The notes under the pieces were generated by a model. The model saw only the letters and a list, made by a program, of their open reading frames with translations. It had not been told where the DNA came from and searched no databases. A DNA stretch of 64,000 nucleotides from contig NZ_LVYD01000102.1 of the NCBI RefSeq assembly GCF_002077945.1, positions 62,001 through 126,000 on the forward strand, read 5' to 3'. The stretch comes from Niastella vici (GTDB lineage: Bacteria; Bacteroidota; Bacteroidia; Chitinophagales; Chitinophagaceae). The position numbers and the translations under genes are program-made. Of the stretch, positions 18,056-28,300 are shown one piece after another. How positions within the stretch are numbered: position 1 is the stretch's first letter; the number at the start of each line of letters is the position of its first letter.

Positions 18056-18982
18056 ATGGATTATAAATATATAGTCGTTGGTATCGACGGCACCGGCTCC
18101 CGTGAGTGGATGGCTGCTGACGGCAGCAACAGCAACACCTTCAGATTTATTCGCGATGTACATTATGGCTCCATGGAAATTGACCGCCGCTGGTACCATG
18201 GCCCTTCCAATACAGTTACCGGCAGCGACACGGAACCCATTTTACAGGAAGCGCTTGATTTTATATATCAACGCATTGGCTCCCTGTTCCCCACCATTCG
18301 CACCCAGTCAATAAAGCCGCTTGAAATGTTCGATGTGAACAGTTGCATGCAAAATCAGGAGCGTTCCAGACAAAATATGATGGAACAGCGGGGGTATCAG
18401 CAGGCTGCGCGTGTACCGGTTCAGGTAACCAGTAATATGCTGGCGAACCAACCGCTGACGACCGATGACGTGCGGGTGGTATTGATTGGTCATAGCCGTG
18501 GTGGTTTGGCCGTTACGGCACTGGCCAGAATGTTAAGTCCGCTCGTGCGGGTTTATTTTATGGGATTGTACGATTCGGTTGACCGCCAGGGATGCCTCGA
18601 TGGCATGAATGTAGAGAATGTGAAATATGTAGCGCATGCGCGCCGCCATCCCGATGTAAAGTCACGTACCTATTTTGGTAATACCTCGCTTAAATATATA
18701 GGTGTTGATCATGCGGAAGAGCAATTCTTTTATACCTCGCATGGTGGCATCGGCGGTTCTTTTATCATCAACCGTAAGGAAGTTTCAACATTTGGCGACT
18801 CCTCGTGCCTGCCCACCATAACCACACAAACACCGGAAGGCGAAACCATTGAACTGATCAACAATCCGGCGCTGGTTAAAAAACTGGGTAAGCAAATGGA
18901 CCAGGTTTGTACTGATGGCAGCCATGAAGCTGACCAGTTTATCAGAACACAGGCAAAGAAGTACGGGATTCCGATTGCATAG
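18056..18982 (+). CDS. DUF2235/Tle1-like alpha/beta hydrolase, candidate T6SS lipase effector
   Basis: A 308-residue protein with no signal peptide or membrane segment. It begins 'YIVVGIDGTGSREW' with Asn27 shortly after, like the 'DGT.N' start of DUF2235. The nucleophile elbow is GHSRGG (Ser147). 'MGLYDSVD' (Asp173) corresponds to the 'fDtV' acid position, and 'SHGGIGGSF' (His229) to the 'H.DvGGgy' histidine. These are the hallmarks of the Tle1 phospholipase fold. It is divergent from the T6SS operon, so it is a plausible antibacterial lipase effector. No accessory domain and no obvious immunity gene are adjacent. Family placement is motif-based; the effector role is inference. Confidence 0.75.
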   Translation: MDYKYIVVGIDGTGSREWMAADGSNSNTFRFIRDVHYGSMEIDRRWYHGPSNTVTGSDTEPILQEALDFIYQRIGSLFPTIRTQSIKPLEMFDVNSCMQNQERSRQNMMEQRGYQQAARVPVQVTSNMLANQPLTTDDVRVVLIGHSRGGLAVTALARMLSPLVRVYFMGLYDSVDRQGCLDGMNVENVKYVAHARRHPDVKSRTYFGNTSLKYIGVDHAEEQFFYTSHGGIGGSFIINRKEVSTFGDSSCLPTITTQTPEGETIELINNPALVKKLGKQMDQVCTDGSHEADQFIRTQAKKYGIPIA

Positions 18983-19096
18983 GTTATTGAAGCGGTATTC
19001 ACCCTTGACCATTCGCAAACCGGCCTACCAGCATTTTTCAAACCGGACTAACAGGTAATTGCCGGCTACAGCTATATTTGTTGCAAACCAACCAAT

Positions 19097-19732
19097 ATGA
19101 TCCCTGTTAGCGATCTTTTACTTTTTGCACTGGCCGCTTTCGGACTGGTTATCAGTCCGGGCCCTAATATGATCTATCTTCTCTCCCGGTCTATTACCCA
19201 GGGACGCAAGGCCGGACTGATATCACTGGCTGGTGTGGTTTGCGGATTCCTGTTTCATATTTTGATGGTGTCGTTCAGTTTAACAGCTGTGCTGTTCACT
19301 ATACCTTATGCCTATACTATTTTGAAAACAGCCGGTGTTATTTATTTATTGTACCTGGCCTGGCAGGCGATAAAACCGGGCAGTAAAAATGTATTTGAAG
19401 CCCGCACCGATCTGAAAGTTGATACACCCGGTAAATTATTTCGCATGGGCTTTTTTACCAATGTGCTCAATCCAAAAGTGGCCGTGTTCTATTTGTCCTT
19501 CTTTCCCCAATTCATAAAACCCGCATACGGATCAGTGTTCAGGCAAAGTTTAACGCTGGGCATTGTACAGATCATGGTAAGCTTTACTGTTAATTTCATT
19601 ATTGTGCTGGTGGCAGCCCGGGTAGCGCGCTGGTTTTCGGCCAATCCCAAATGGGTGCGCGTTCAAAAATGGTTTATGGCAAGTGTGCTTACCGGTTTGG
19701 CAGCCAGGATGGCGTTCGATAAGGCGAAGTAA
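19097..19732 (+). CDS. LysE/RhtB-family amino-acid exporter
   Basis: A 211-residue inner-membrane protein with the family's opening 'FGLVISPGPNMIYLLSRSITQGRKAG' (residues ~15-40) and about six hydrophobic segments. The conserved 'FRMGFFTNVLNPKVAVFYLSFFPQF' loop-helix is at ~113-138. RhtB-type proteins export amino acids or related metabolites by proton antiport; the substrate cannot be told here. A perfect -7 box TATATTTG at 19073-19080 lies 16 bases before the ATG. It appears to be a single-gene unit. Confidence 0.9.
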   Translation: MIPVSDLLLFALAAFGLVISPGPNMIYLLSRSITQGRKAGLISLAGVVCGFLFHILMVSFSLTAVLFTIPYAYTILKTAGVIYLLYLAWQAIKPGSKNVFEARTDLKVDTPGKLFRMGFFTNVLNPKVAVFYLSFFPQFIKPAYGSVFRQSLTLGIVQIMVSFTVNFIIVLVAARVARWFSANPKWVRVQKWFMASVLTGLAARMAFDKAK

Positions 19733-19847
19733 GTTTTTTAGTTCTTAGTTCGCAGTTGAAAGTTGTTTATTTTCAAAGCTCATAATTAATTGCCGTACTA
19801 ATCAATTATTCAAAAAAATAAATAACTATAAACTTTGAACCTAAGTG
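19731..19847. repeat. imperfect palindrome of the AGTT/AACT family, copy 1
   Basis: The left arm is TTTTTTAGTTCTTAGTT followed by further AGTT units. The right arm, about 80 bases on, is AACTATAAACTTTGAAC. Similar material occurs at 33100-33150 and 38947-39034. It lies just after the LysE gene stop. Confidence 0.55.
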
Positions 19848-19927
19848 TTAAATTCAATCTAAAGTACACGCGCAGCCTATAGCTTCATGCAATAAGAATG
19901 TATTTTAAGGGTCAACACCCCAGCTGC

Positions 19928-22411
19928 ATGAACCGAACGCTACTGCTAACCACCCTTATCGCTTTTTCTTTTTCCTTCGCCCGGGGGCAATCACATAAAG
20001 TTTATGGTAAAATAACCAATACAAGGTTGGAACCGCTGGCCTTTGCCTCGGTGCAGGTAAAACAATGGAAGCATGGCACGGTCACAAAGGAGAACGGCAC
20101 CTATGAGCTGGAGCTGGAACCAGGTAAATACGACCTGGTGATCAGTATGGTGGGGTATAGATCGCAGGTGATCACCATCGTTATTGAGCGCACCAATTAT
20201 GTGCAGAATATCATACTGGAACCCGACGACAGCAAAGGACTTTCTGAAGTAGTGGTAAAGGGAAAAGTGCGCGACCGTTCAGACGAAATTATCAGGAATG
20301 TGATCCGCCGGAAAGATTCCATTCAATCTGCCGCCGGCCCTTATTCCTGCACGGTATATATTAAAGCAGTTCAGGAAGATTCCCTGAAAATAAAAGCGAA
20401 GAAAAAAAAGATCCTGCCCGATACGTTGAAGGCAACTGCGCAGGCCATAATTGCTGAGAACACGGAGCTCGACAGAATGGCGATGGCTGAAATTGTATTG
20501 CAACTCGATAAAGCGCCCCAGGGTAGTAAGGAAGAACGGCTGGGAGTAACCAAACGAGGCAATACAGATGGATTGTTCTTTTTATCAACTACACAGGGCG
20601 ATTTTAATTTCTACAATAACCTGGTGAAAACACCGGCTATTGCCGAAATCCCTTTCCTCTCCCCTGTTAGTTACAGCGGACTGCTTGCTTACCGGTTCCG
20701 TATAATAAGGACCGAACACCAGGGCAATCGCAAACTGTATGTGATCGGTGTAAAGCCCCGGCAAATTAGCAATGCGACTGTAGAAGGAGAAATTACCATT
20801 GCCGATAGTTTGTGGGTGATACTGCACACCCGTTTTAAACTGCCAACTTATCACCTGCCCGAATATGATTTCTTTGAAGTAGAACAAACCTATGATCTTA
20901 TCGCCGATACAGCCTGGATGATCACCCGGCAACAATTCACCTATTATTCAAAAAGCAATAAAGCCAAAAAATCGGGCGTTACCATTGCCACGTATAAGAA
21001 CTTTGAATTGCATAAACAATTCGATAAAAAACATTTTGGCGTTGAAATAAGCGCCACTGCGCAGGAAGCTTATGAAAAGGACAGCAGCTTCTGGAACCAG
21101 AACCGAACGGAACCATTAACCCAAAAGGAAGTGCGGTTCATTCAATATAAAGACAGTATTTACCGCGCCCGGCATACAAAGGTCTACCTCGATTCAATCG
21201 ACCGCGTTATCAATAGAATAACCTGGAAGAAATGGTTCTGGAGCGGACAGGAATTCAATGACCATGAAAAAGAAACGCATTGGTCGCTACCGCCCCTGCC
21301 TGGCCTTTACCAGCCATTTAATTTTGGCGGAACCCGTATTATGGCCTGGGCTGCCTGGCAAAAAACCTTTCCTTCGCGCAAGTGGCTTTGGATAAATCCC
21401 AACATTAGTTACGGCATTCGCAATCATGATGTCAATGGCAGTATCTCAGTGCGGCATTTATATAACCCGTTCAACAGGGGGATTGTGCGCGTATCGGCAG
21501 GCCGGGAATTTCAATTGATCTTTCAGGGCGATGCCTGGATCAACCAGATCAAACGCAGCAGCGTGTACCTCGATAATGCTATTGGCATTGGGCATGAGCT
21601 CGAACTGGTGAATGGCTTATTCCTGTATACCGATCTTGATGTTTCCTTTCGCCGGTCGGTAAGTGATTATAAAACCAATCCGCAGGTAGATAGCCTGTTC
21701 GGCAATGTTCTCGAAAACAACCAGGCCATTGCTTTTGAACCATACAATGCCTCGTATGGAAAGATCCGCCTCGCTTACACGCCGCGGCAAAAGTATATCA
21801 GGGAGCCCAGGGAAAAGATCATCCTCGGTTCTGTTTGGCCTACCTTTTATGTTTCGTTGCGGAAAGGCATACCCGGTTTGTTTAACAGCCAGGTTAATTT
21901 TGATTATTTAGAATTTGGAATAGAACAGGAATTGAAGCTGGGTTTGGCCGGCATATCGACCTATAGTGTGCGCAGCGGCAGTTTTTTCAATACAAAAGAG
22001 TTGCGCCTCATTGATTATAAATTCCAGCGCCGGGGCGATCCCATCCTGTTCATGAACCCGAATGAAGCTTTTCAGTCGTTGGATTCAACTTTCCCGGTAT
22101 TCAAACGGTTCTACCAGGCGCATTTTGTGCATGAATTCAATGGCGCACTGATCAATAAGATACCGCTTCTTAAAAAATTACAATTGCGCGAAGTGGCCGG
22201 TGGCGGTTTTCTGATAGCGCCCGAACGGTCGCTTCGATATGTAGAGACCTTTGCAGGCATTGAACGGGTGTTTAAATGGCCGTTTAACCCATTAAGTAAA
22301 TTTAAACTGGGTGTTTATGTAGTGGGTTCCGCCGCCAACCGGTTCAATAACCCCGTTCAGTTCAAAGTGGGCATTACTACCTGGGACAGAAAGTCGAATA
22401 AGTGGAGATAG
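19928..22411 (+). CDS. DUF5686 / carboxypeptidase-regulatory-like outer-membrane protein
   Basis: About 827 residues from the preferred ATG at 19928, which gives a clean signal peptide (MNRTLLLTTLIAFSFSFARG). A carboxypeptidase-regulatory-like beta-sandwich follows (about residues 22-105, containing 'ENGTYELELEPGKYDLVISMVGY'). The remainder is the large DUF5686 region, rich in alternating aromatic strands and probably an outer-membrane barrel, ending with 'FKVGITTWDRKSNKWR'. These proteins are widespread in Bacteroidota and of unknown function. Its stop is 41 bases before the KirBac start, so cotranscription is likely. Confidence 0.85.
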   Translation: MNRTLLLTTLIAFSFSFARGQSHKVYGKITNTRLEPLAFASVQVKQWKHGTVTKENGTYELELEPGKYDLVISMVGYRSQVITIVIERTNYVQNIILEPDDSKGLSEVVVKGKVRDRSDEIIRNVIRRKDSIQSAAGPYSCTVYIKAVQEDSLKIKAKKKKILPDTLKATAQAIIAENTELDRMAMAEIVLQLDKAPQGSKEERLGVTKRGNTDGLFFLSTTQGDFNFYNNLVKTPAIAEIPFLSPVSYSGLLAYRFRIIRTEHQGNRKLYVIGVKPRQISNATVEGEITIADSLWVILHTRFKLPTYHLPEYDFFEVEQTYDLIADTAWMITRQQFTYYSKSNKAKKSGVTIATYKNFELHKQFDKKHFGVEISATAQEAYEKDSSFWNQNRTEPLTQKEVRFIQYKDSIYRARHTKVYLDSIDRVINRITWKKWFWSGQEFNDHEKETHWSLPPLPGLYQPFNFGGTRIMAWAAWQKTFPSRKWLWINPNISYGIRNHDVNGSISVRHLYNPFNRGIVRVSAGREFQLIFQGDAWINQIKRSSVYLDNAIGIGHELELVNGLFLYTDLDVSFRRSVSDYKTNPQVDSLFGNVLENNQAIAFEPYNASYGKIRLAYTPRQKYIREPREKIILGSVWPTFYVSLRKGIPGLFNSQVNFDYLEFGIEQELKLGLAGISTYSVRSGSFFNTKELRLIDYKFQRRGDPILFMNPNEAFQSLDSTFPVFKRFYQAHFVHEFNGALINKIPLLKKLQLREVAGGGFLIAPERSLRYVETFAGIERVFKWPFNPLSKFKLGVYVVGSAANRFNNPVQFKVGITTWDRKSNKWR

Positions 22412-22452
22412 CTGCTATAGTATTACATTTGCCGGGTAAAAACATTCGTGTT

Positions 22453-23409
22453 ATGCCTGCAACAAAAGAGATCAATCCGGTACCCAAATTAAATAATGAT
22501 ACCGGTTTCGGAACCACCGGTGTTATCAATGGCGCCAGATTTATAAACAAGGATGGAACGTATAACCTGCATAAAAAGGGCTGGCCTTTCTGGGACCGGT
22601 TCAGTATTTTTTATACCATGATCACCTTGCCATTATGGCAATTCATTACAATAATTGTTTCTTTCTTTTTCAGTATTAATCTTGTTTATACCGGCATATA
22701 CTATTGGATCGGCGCCGAACAGTTCACCGGTTTTTTAAACAATACGCCCGGCGGTATATTCAAGGAATTGTATTTTTTCAGTACTGAAACCTTTACAACC
22801 GTTGGGTATGGCCGGGTAAACCCTGTTGGGGATGCCGCCAACCTGGTGGCTGCCGTGGAGGCCATGAGCGGCTTTTTGTCGTTCGCCCTGGCAACCGGTC
22901 TTATTTACGGACGTTTTGCCCGGCCGCGTGCGCACCTGGCTTTCAGCGATCATGCCATTATAGCGCCATTCCGTGATAAAACGGGATTGATGTTCCGTTT
23001 TGCCTGCTATAAACAAAACCATGCACTTACCGATGTTACCGTACAGGTGAACCTGGCATTGCTCATCACCGAGAATGGTGTGGCAAAATACCGGTATTAT
23101 AATTTACCATTGGAGCGCAGCAAAATTGAAAGTATGCCTATGAACTGGACGGTGGTGCATCCAATTGATGATGAAAGCCCGTTGCGGGGGCTTTCGCAGG
23201 AAGACCTGGAAGGCACAGATATGGAGATCTATGTGCTGGTAAAAGGGTTTAATGATGTATATGGCAACACTGTACTTCAAAGAACTTCCTACACGTACCA
23301 GGAAATTCATTTTAACCGCAAATTTATTCAAATGTATCATGAAACTGCCGAGGGCACAGTGATGGAGTTGCATAAATTGAGCACACATGAAGCGGTGGTA
23401 GGTCGCTGA
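22453..23409 (+). CDS. KirBac-type inward-rectifier potassium channel
   Basis: 318 residues from the ATG at 22453. It has a slide-helix region (about 44-55) and outer helix M1 (~60-85). The pore helix and selectivity filter TVGYG are at 116-120, and inner helix M2 at ~128-150. A cytoplasmic Kir-type immunoglobulin-like domain from ~155 onward starts 'ARPRAHLAFSDHAIIAPF'. It forms tetrameric K+ channels in the inner membrane. The length is normal for KirBac. A longer frame upstream overlaps the previous gene and was not used. Confidence 0.93.
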   Translation: MPATKEINPVPKLNNDTGFGTTGVINGARFINKDGTYNLHKKGWPFWDRFSIFYTMITLPLWQFITIIVSFFFSINLVYTGIYYWIGAEQFTGFLNNTPGGIFKELYFFSTETFTTVGYGRVNPVGDAANLVAAVEAMSGFLSFALATGLIYGRFARPRAHLAFSDHAIIAPFRDKTGLMFRFACYKQNHALTDVTVQVNLALLITENGVAKYRYYNLPLERSKIESMPMNWTVVHPIDDESPLRGLSQEDLEGTDMEIYVLVKGFNDVYGNTVLQRTSYTYQEIHFNRKFIQMYHETAEGTVMELHKLSTHEAVVGR

Positions 23410-23440
23410 GCTCAAAATGAAGGTGTATTCGGAAATATAC

Positions 23441-23510
23441 GAATGAAGTAGGAAGTATGAAGTAAGAGGTACGAAATTCGCGATCTTCGTACTTCTTACC
23501 TCTTACTTCA
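23441..23510. repeat. palindromic element with 7-base microrepeats (GAAGTA family)
   Basis: The arm GAAGTAAGAGGTACGAA (23459-23475) is followed 10 bases later by its reverse complement (23486-23509). In that right arm a 7-base unit TTCTTAC is duplicated. The left side is extended by more GAAGTA units from 23445. It lies between the KirBac and YdcF-like genes and is structurally like the two other families described in this window. Confidence 0.75.
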
Positions 23511-23605
23511 TGAATTTCATAGGGGTTAACCATAGCTTAATAGTTTTATATTATATTGGCAGATTTATTGCTTATCAGCAGGGAACCCAACTAACCCTAC
23601 AGACA

Positions 23606-24253
23606 ATGATAAACCAGGAAGCATTATCGCTGGCAAAGAAATTATGGAACTATCATCAGTTGCACCATACGCTGGAAAAATCAGACTGCATTCTTGTTTT
23701 GGGTAGCATGGATACCCGCACAGCCGATCGCGGGGCCGATATTTATATGCAGGGGTATGCTCCTATTATTATTTTTTCGGGAGGACTGGGCAAATTGACC
23801 AAAGATATGTGGGCGGGAACCGAAGCCGAGTTGTTTGCTACTATTGCCCTCGATAAAGGCGTTCCGCGCGAAGCCATCTTTATTGAGAATAAAAGCACCA
23901 ATACGGGCGAGAATATTTTGTTTACCCAACAATTGCTGCAGGAGAAAAATTTGAACCTCAACAGTTTTATCGTGGTACAAAAGCCCTATATGGAACGCCG
24001 CAGTTATGCCACTTTTAAAAAACACTGGCCCAATAAAAAGTTGCTTGTTACCTCTCCCCTGCTTTCGTTTGAAGAATACCCCACTAATGATATACCGGTT
24101 GAGAAGCTGATCAACATGATGGTAGGCGATCTGCAACGGATAAAATTATATCCCGAAAAAGGCTTCCAGGTTTACCAGGAAATACCCGCGGAGGTGTGGA
24201 ACGCGTATGAGGAGTTGGTTGCTATGGGGTTCAATAAACAACTTGTGAGTTGA
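23606..24253 (+). CDS. YdcF-like (DUF218) protein
   Basis: 215 residues from the ATG at 23606. It has the DUF218 pattern: 'CILVLGSMDTRTADRGADIY' (a strand with a nearby acidic cluster), 'IIIFSGGLG', then 'ENKSTNTGENILFT' and a 'KPYMERRSYATFKKHW' segment. The fold is Rossmann-like and family members are cytoplasmic or membrane-attached. A few are linked to envelope or nucleotide metabolism, but no substrate can be assigned. The upstream in-frame extension to 23510 would overlap the palindromic element and was rejected. Confidence 0.85.
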   Translation: MINQEALSLAKKLWNYHQLHHTLEKSDCILVLGSMDTRTADRGADIYMQGYAPIIIFSGGLGKLTKDMWAGTEAELFATIALDKGVPREAIFIENKSTNTGENILFTQQLLQEKNLNLNSFIVVQKPYMERRSYATFKKHWPNKKLLVTSPLLSFEEYPTNDIPVEKLINMMVGDLQRIKLYPEKGFQVYQEIPAEVWNAYEELVAMGFNKQLVS

Positions 24254-24280
24254 AATGGTTGATTGTTGAAGTAGGATATT

Positions 24281-24368
24281 AATTTCTGATTTAGAGATTT
24301 AGAGATTTTGCGATTTCCTTTAATTTGAAGTTTTTGAAAAATCTCAAAATCCCGAATTCTCAAAATTA
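24281..24368. repeat. imperfect palindrome of the GATTT/AAATC family, copy 2
   Basis: Left: AATTTCTGATTTAGAGATTT and further GATTT units. Right: AAATCTCAAAATCCCGAATT. It lies between the convergent stops of the YdcF-like gene and purU. It shares the 12-base start AATTTCTGATTT with the copy at 30168. Confidence 0.7.
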
Positions 24369-24395
24369 CTTCTGCAATCTATTACCACCATTGCT

Positions 24396-25223
24396 CTATT
24401 CAAACACTACCGTCTTATTCTTATAAACAAACACTCTGTCCTCAAACACCAGGTGCAGCGCTTTAGCCAGCACCGCTGTTTCTATTTCCTTACCCGATTT
24501 CATCATATCATTTGCCGTATGGGAATGCGTTACCGGAATGATCTGTTGCGCAATGATGGGCCCTTCATCGAGCTCATTGGTAACAAAATGGGCGGTGGCC
24601 CCTATCAGTTTCACCCCGCGTTCAAAAGCCTGCCGGTATGGGTTAGCGCCCACAAAGGCCGGTAAAAAGGAATGATGAATATTGATGATGCTGCCGGTAT
24701 ATTTCGCTACAAAAGCCGGTGAAAGTATGCGCATGAATTTCGCCAGCACAATATAGTCGGGGGAATATTTATCAATAAGCCCGGTCAATTGTTCCTCGAA
24801 TGCTTCCTTGTCTTTTTGTTCATGCGATACCAGGTAAAATGGAATATCGAACCGCTGGCAAATGTTCTGTAAGGTATCGTGATTGCCAATGACGCACAGC
24901 ACCCGGGCGCCCAGTGTTTTGAAATAATGACGAATAAGAATATCGGCCAGGCAATGGTATTCCTTTGTTACCAGCACCACCACTTTTTTCTCAGGCAAAG
25001 GATTCACTTTTATCACCGCATCAGCCGGCAATATCTGCTGCAACTTTAACTCAAGCGATTGGGGATCGGCATCCTGCTCAAGATGGATCCTGATAAAAAA
25101 ACGGTTCTCAATTTTATCAACGTGCTCGCGCAACGAAACAATGTTCAACTGTTCCTTCGACAATACGCCGGTAATGCCGGCCACTAATCCAACCTGGTCT
25201 TTACACTGAATAACAACGATCAT
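24396..25223 (-). CDS. purU: formyltetrahydrofolate deformylase PurU
   Basis: 275 residues from the ATG at 25223; an upstream TTG would add seven residues and is less likely. PurU hydrolyses 10-formyl-tetrahydrofolate to formate and tetrahydrofolate in the cytoplasm, balancing one-carbon units and supplying formate for purine synthesis. Residues 1-80 form an ACT domain ('DQVGLVAGITGVLSKEQLNI'). The rest is the formyltransferase-like domain with the typical 'INIHHSFLPAFVGANPYRQAF' and 'GATAHFVTNELDEGPIIAQ' motifs. Length is standard. Confidence 0.95.
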   Translation of the reverse strand: MIVVIQCKDQVGLVAGITGVLSKEQLNIVSLREHVDKIENRFFIRIHLEQDADPQSLELKLQQILPADAVIKVNPLPEKKVVVLVTKEYHCLADILIRHYFKTLGARVLCVIGNHDTLQNICQRFDIPFYLVSHEQKDKEAFEEQLTGLIDKYSPDYIVLAKFMRILSPAFVAKYTGSIINIHHSFLPAFVGANPYRQAFERGVKLIGATAHFVTNELDEGPIIAQQIIPVTHSHTANDMMKSGKEIETAVLAKALHLVFEDRVFVYKNKTVVFE

Positions 25224-25276
25224 ACGTAAACAATATGAAAGCAAGATAAATCATTTCCGCATTTTTGAAAAAGACA

Positions 25277-25363
25277 AAAGGTGGGTCTTCCGTCCCGATA
25301 GCTACCGGGGCGGAAGGCTCACCTTGTTTGAAGGTGAGCTCCCTTTCAAAGGAACCCACCTTT
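25277..25363. repeat. three-arm inverted-repeat structure between the TonB receptor gene and purU
   Basis: An outer 10-base perfect stem (25277-25286 with 25354-25363) encloses two hairpins placed back to back. The first is 25287-25297 with 25306-25316 (11 pairs, one G-T). The second is 25317-25325 with 25331-25339 (9 pairs, 5-base loop). A further short palindrome, CCTTTCAAAGG, lies at 25342-25352. On the minus strand the outer stem is followed by TTTTG. It may work as the terminator of the TonB-receptor transcript. Confidence 0.8.
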
Positions 25364-25387
25364 CCTTTTTCTCATGTGACCCCCTGG

Positions 25388-28300
25388 TTAAAAGCTGGCT
25401 GAAAGGCTGATGTAGTAATAGCCGCCATTCATGCCAAACTGGGTGGCATTGCGGCTGTACACAAAGCGCCCGTCGGAGGTATTGCTGTAATATGGGTTTG
25501 TTTTATCCTTTTTTCCATCCCGGAACCATTTCAGCCGGTCGGGATAAATATCAAATGCATTATTCGCGCCAATGGTCACCCGAACCTGGGGCAGAATGCT
25601 GTAACTGAAACTGGCATCTGTAATTACTTTGGCGCTATAGGATTCATCGAGCTGCGGATTGGTATTCCATGACGACACTTTGCCAAACCGGGTCAACCGC
25701 ACCATAAACCCGATCTTTTTATACTGGTAATTGGCCGATGCCGAGATCTTGTTCCTGGGGTTGCCCAGTTCTACGCGCGATTGTTCGGCCCGGTCGAAGA
25801 AAAAGTAATTGCCCAGGGAGTCGGGCACGGCCGGAATTTTATCTGTACCGTTTACTCTCTTGATCTTGGTTTCATTGAAGTTGGCGGCCAGGGTAAGATC
25901 GAGATTGCCTTTTGCTACCTGTGGGTTCACGGATAGAATGATATCGAGCCCCTGTGTTTTGGTATCGATAATGTTCGAAAAAGCCTGCACCACCTGTACA
26001 TCTTTTGAAATATTATTCCCATCCAATATGGGGCCTACAAGTGGGTGGGTCCTTTTGAACGGACCGGCCAGCAAAATGCGGTTCTTAATGTCGATTCTAT
26101 AGGCATCAATGGTCAGTGATACATTCCTGGCGGGTTTTGCTGTAATACCGAGGCTGTAGTTCACTGAGGTTTCTTCTTTAAGGTCAGGAATACCCAGTGC
26201 TTTGGCGATAGGATCATTATTTCGGACAGTGAGGGTATTGCTGGGTGATAAGGTGCCATTCACAAGCTGGAATTGCGTGCTGGTATTATTGAAATAAAAC
26301 TGGTGAATGGAAGGCGCTCTGAATCCATTGCTAATAGCGCCGCGAATGGAAAGGGCATCGAGTATTTTATAGCGCAGGGCCAGTTTGCCGGCCAGTGCAT
26401 TGCCAAAATCGCTGTAATGTTCAAAACGGCCGGCCACATTTACCAATAACTTTTCGGTTATATCAGACTCCACATCTACATACGTGCTCATCACACTGCG
26501 GGTTTCATTGACTGCATTGGCTGGCTGATAACCCGGGAAAACCTGTGCGCCACCTGCTTTGGTGCTGTCATAATTACGCCACGATTCTTCCTGCCCCGGT
26601 GTTATCTTGAACATATCGAAACGCATTTCGGCGCCAAGGGCTACGTTGAATGTTGAAAGGTTTAGCTTCGATCCAAAATCTTTTGAAAAGTCAACATTGG
26701 TAGTGCTTTGCTGAAAGCCCAGTTTTCCGCAATAAAACTTCGTGGGCGAACTAATGCCCATGCTGGCGTTGTTTGAATTGGAAACGTCGAAACGGAATTC
26801 ATTGCCGCCATACACTGAGCTTATGTCCCAGTTCCAGGCGCCGGCTGTTTTGCCTTTTAATCCTGCCAGGATCGACCGGTCGTTGATCTCCGATTCAATA
26901 TAAGGCAAAAAGCCGCGCGGGTACAATTGCAACACCACTTGCGAAGGGGCTTGTTTGGGATACCGGTAAAAGCCAGCCGCTTTTCCCTTGCGATAACTGT
27001 ACATGCCGGTTGCGTAAAATTTCGTGTTCTTGAAAACGGGTATTTCAAGATTCGCTTCCCCATAGGCATTCAGCTGTTTTGAATTGCCGATGTACATATT
27101 GTTCTTTCTGTCCCAACCTCCATTCTGTGCAATCAGCAGGCTATCCTGGGAAGCGTTGCCAGAGAACACCGTACCCAGATACTCTCCGGCCCGGTTAGTA
27201 GGTTGCCGATGCCGGAACTCGGCGGTTAAATTGAGCACGCCGCCTTTTTGTCCCAGTTTAAAACCCTGGTTAAGGCCAAACTGCATACTGGCGCCATCTC
27301 CTTTGTATTGCTGACCGGTATGGGCAAATACCTGGGTGCCGCTCTTCTTCTTCAACACAACATTTATTACGCCGGCAATGGCATCGGAACCATATTGTGA
27401 GGCCGCACCATCGCGCAGCACCTCTATGCGTTCAATACTGCTGGCTGGTATGGAGTTCAGGTCGGTTCCAACAGAACCCTTCCCTACTGTTCCGTTTATG
27501 TTGACGAGCGCCGTATTATACCGGCGTTTCCCGTTTACCAGCACCAATACCTGGTCGGGACCAAGCCCGCGTAACGAGGCCGGGTCAATATGATCGGTTC
27601 CGTCGGCAACGGTTTGCCGGTTCGAAACAAAGGAGGGTGCGGTGAACTGTATTTGTTGGGTGGGTTCTATTTGCCCCGTTGCCAGCAGGTCTTTGGAAGA
27701 AATAACATCTACGGGTACTGGTGATTCCACATTAGTCCGGGGCCTTAACGACCGTGAGCCAACTACCACGGTGGTAAGCTCGGCAACGGCATCTTCCAGA
27801 ACGAAGCTGAGCTCATGCTGACTGCCCACCGTTACTTCCCTTGATCTATAACCAACGTTAGTGATGACGAGCACATCGCCTTCATTGGCTTCAATGGTAA
27901 AAACACCGTTGGCATTGGTTGAAGTGCCACCCGCTTTATTTTTTACCACGATGCTTACTCCTGCGAGGGGCTCGCCTTTGGAATTGGTTATTTTACCGGT
28001 GATGGGAACCGGTGTAAATTCCGGGGCCAGCTCCTGCTCACTGCCGGTTTTACCGGCTAGCTGCCGTTTAAGAATAACCTTATCCCCTGCTACTTCATAT
28101 TGCAGGTGTAAAGGGGTGGTGAGCTCATCGAGCACTACCGATAATTTTTCCTTTGATCTGCTGATGGTAACCAGGCGGTCACTTTGTATAAGTTTAGGAC
28201 TGAACACAAACATCACTTTTGTTTGTTCTTCTATCCTGTTCAACACATACTCCAGTTTTTTTTCTTTGATGTTGAGGGTTACTTCCCGGTCAAGTACATC

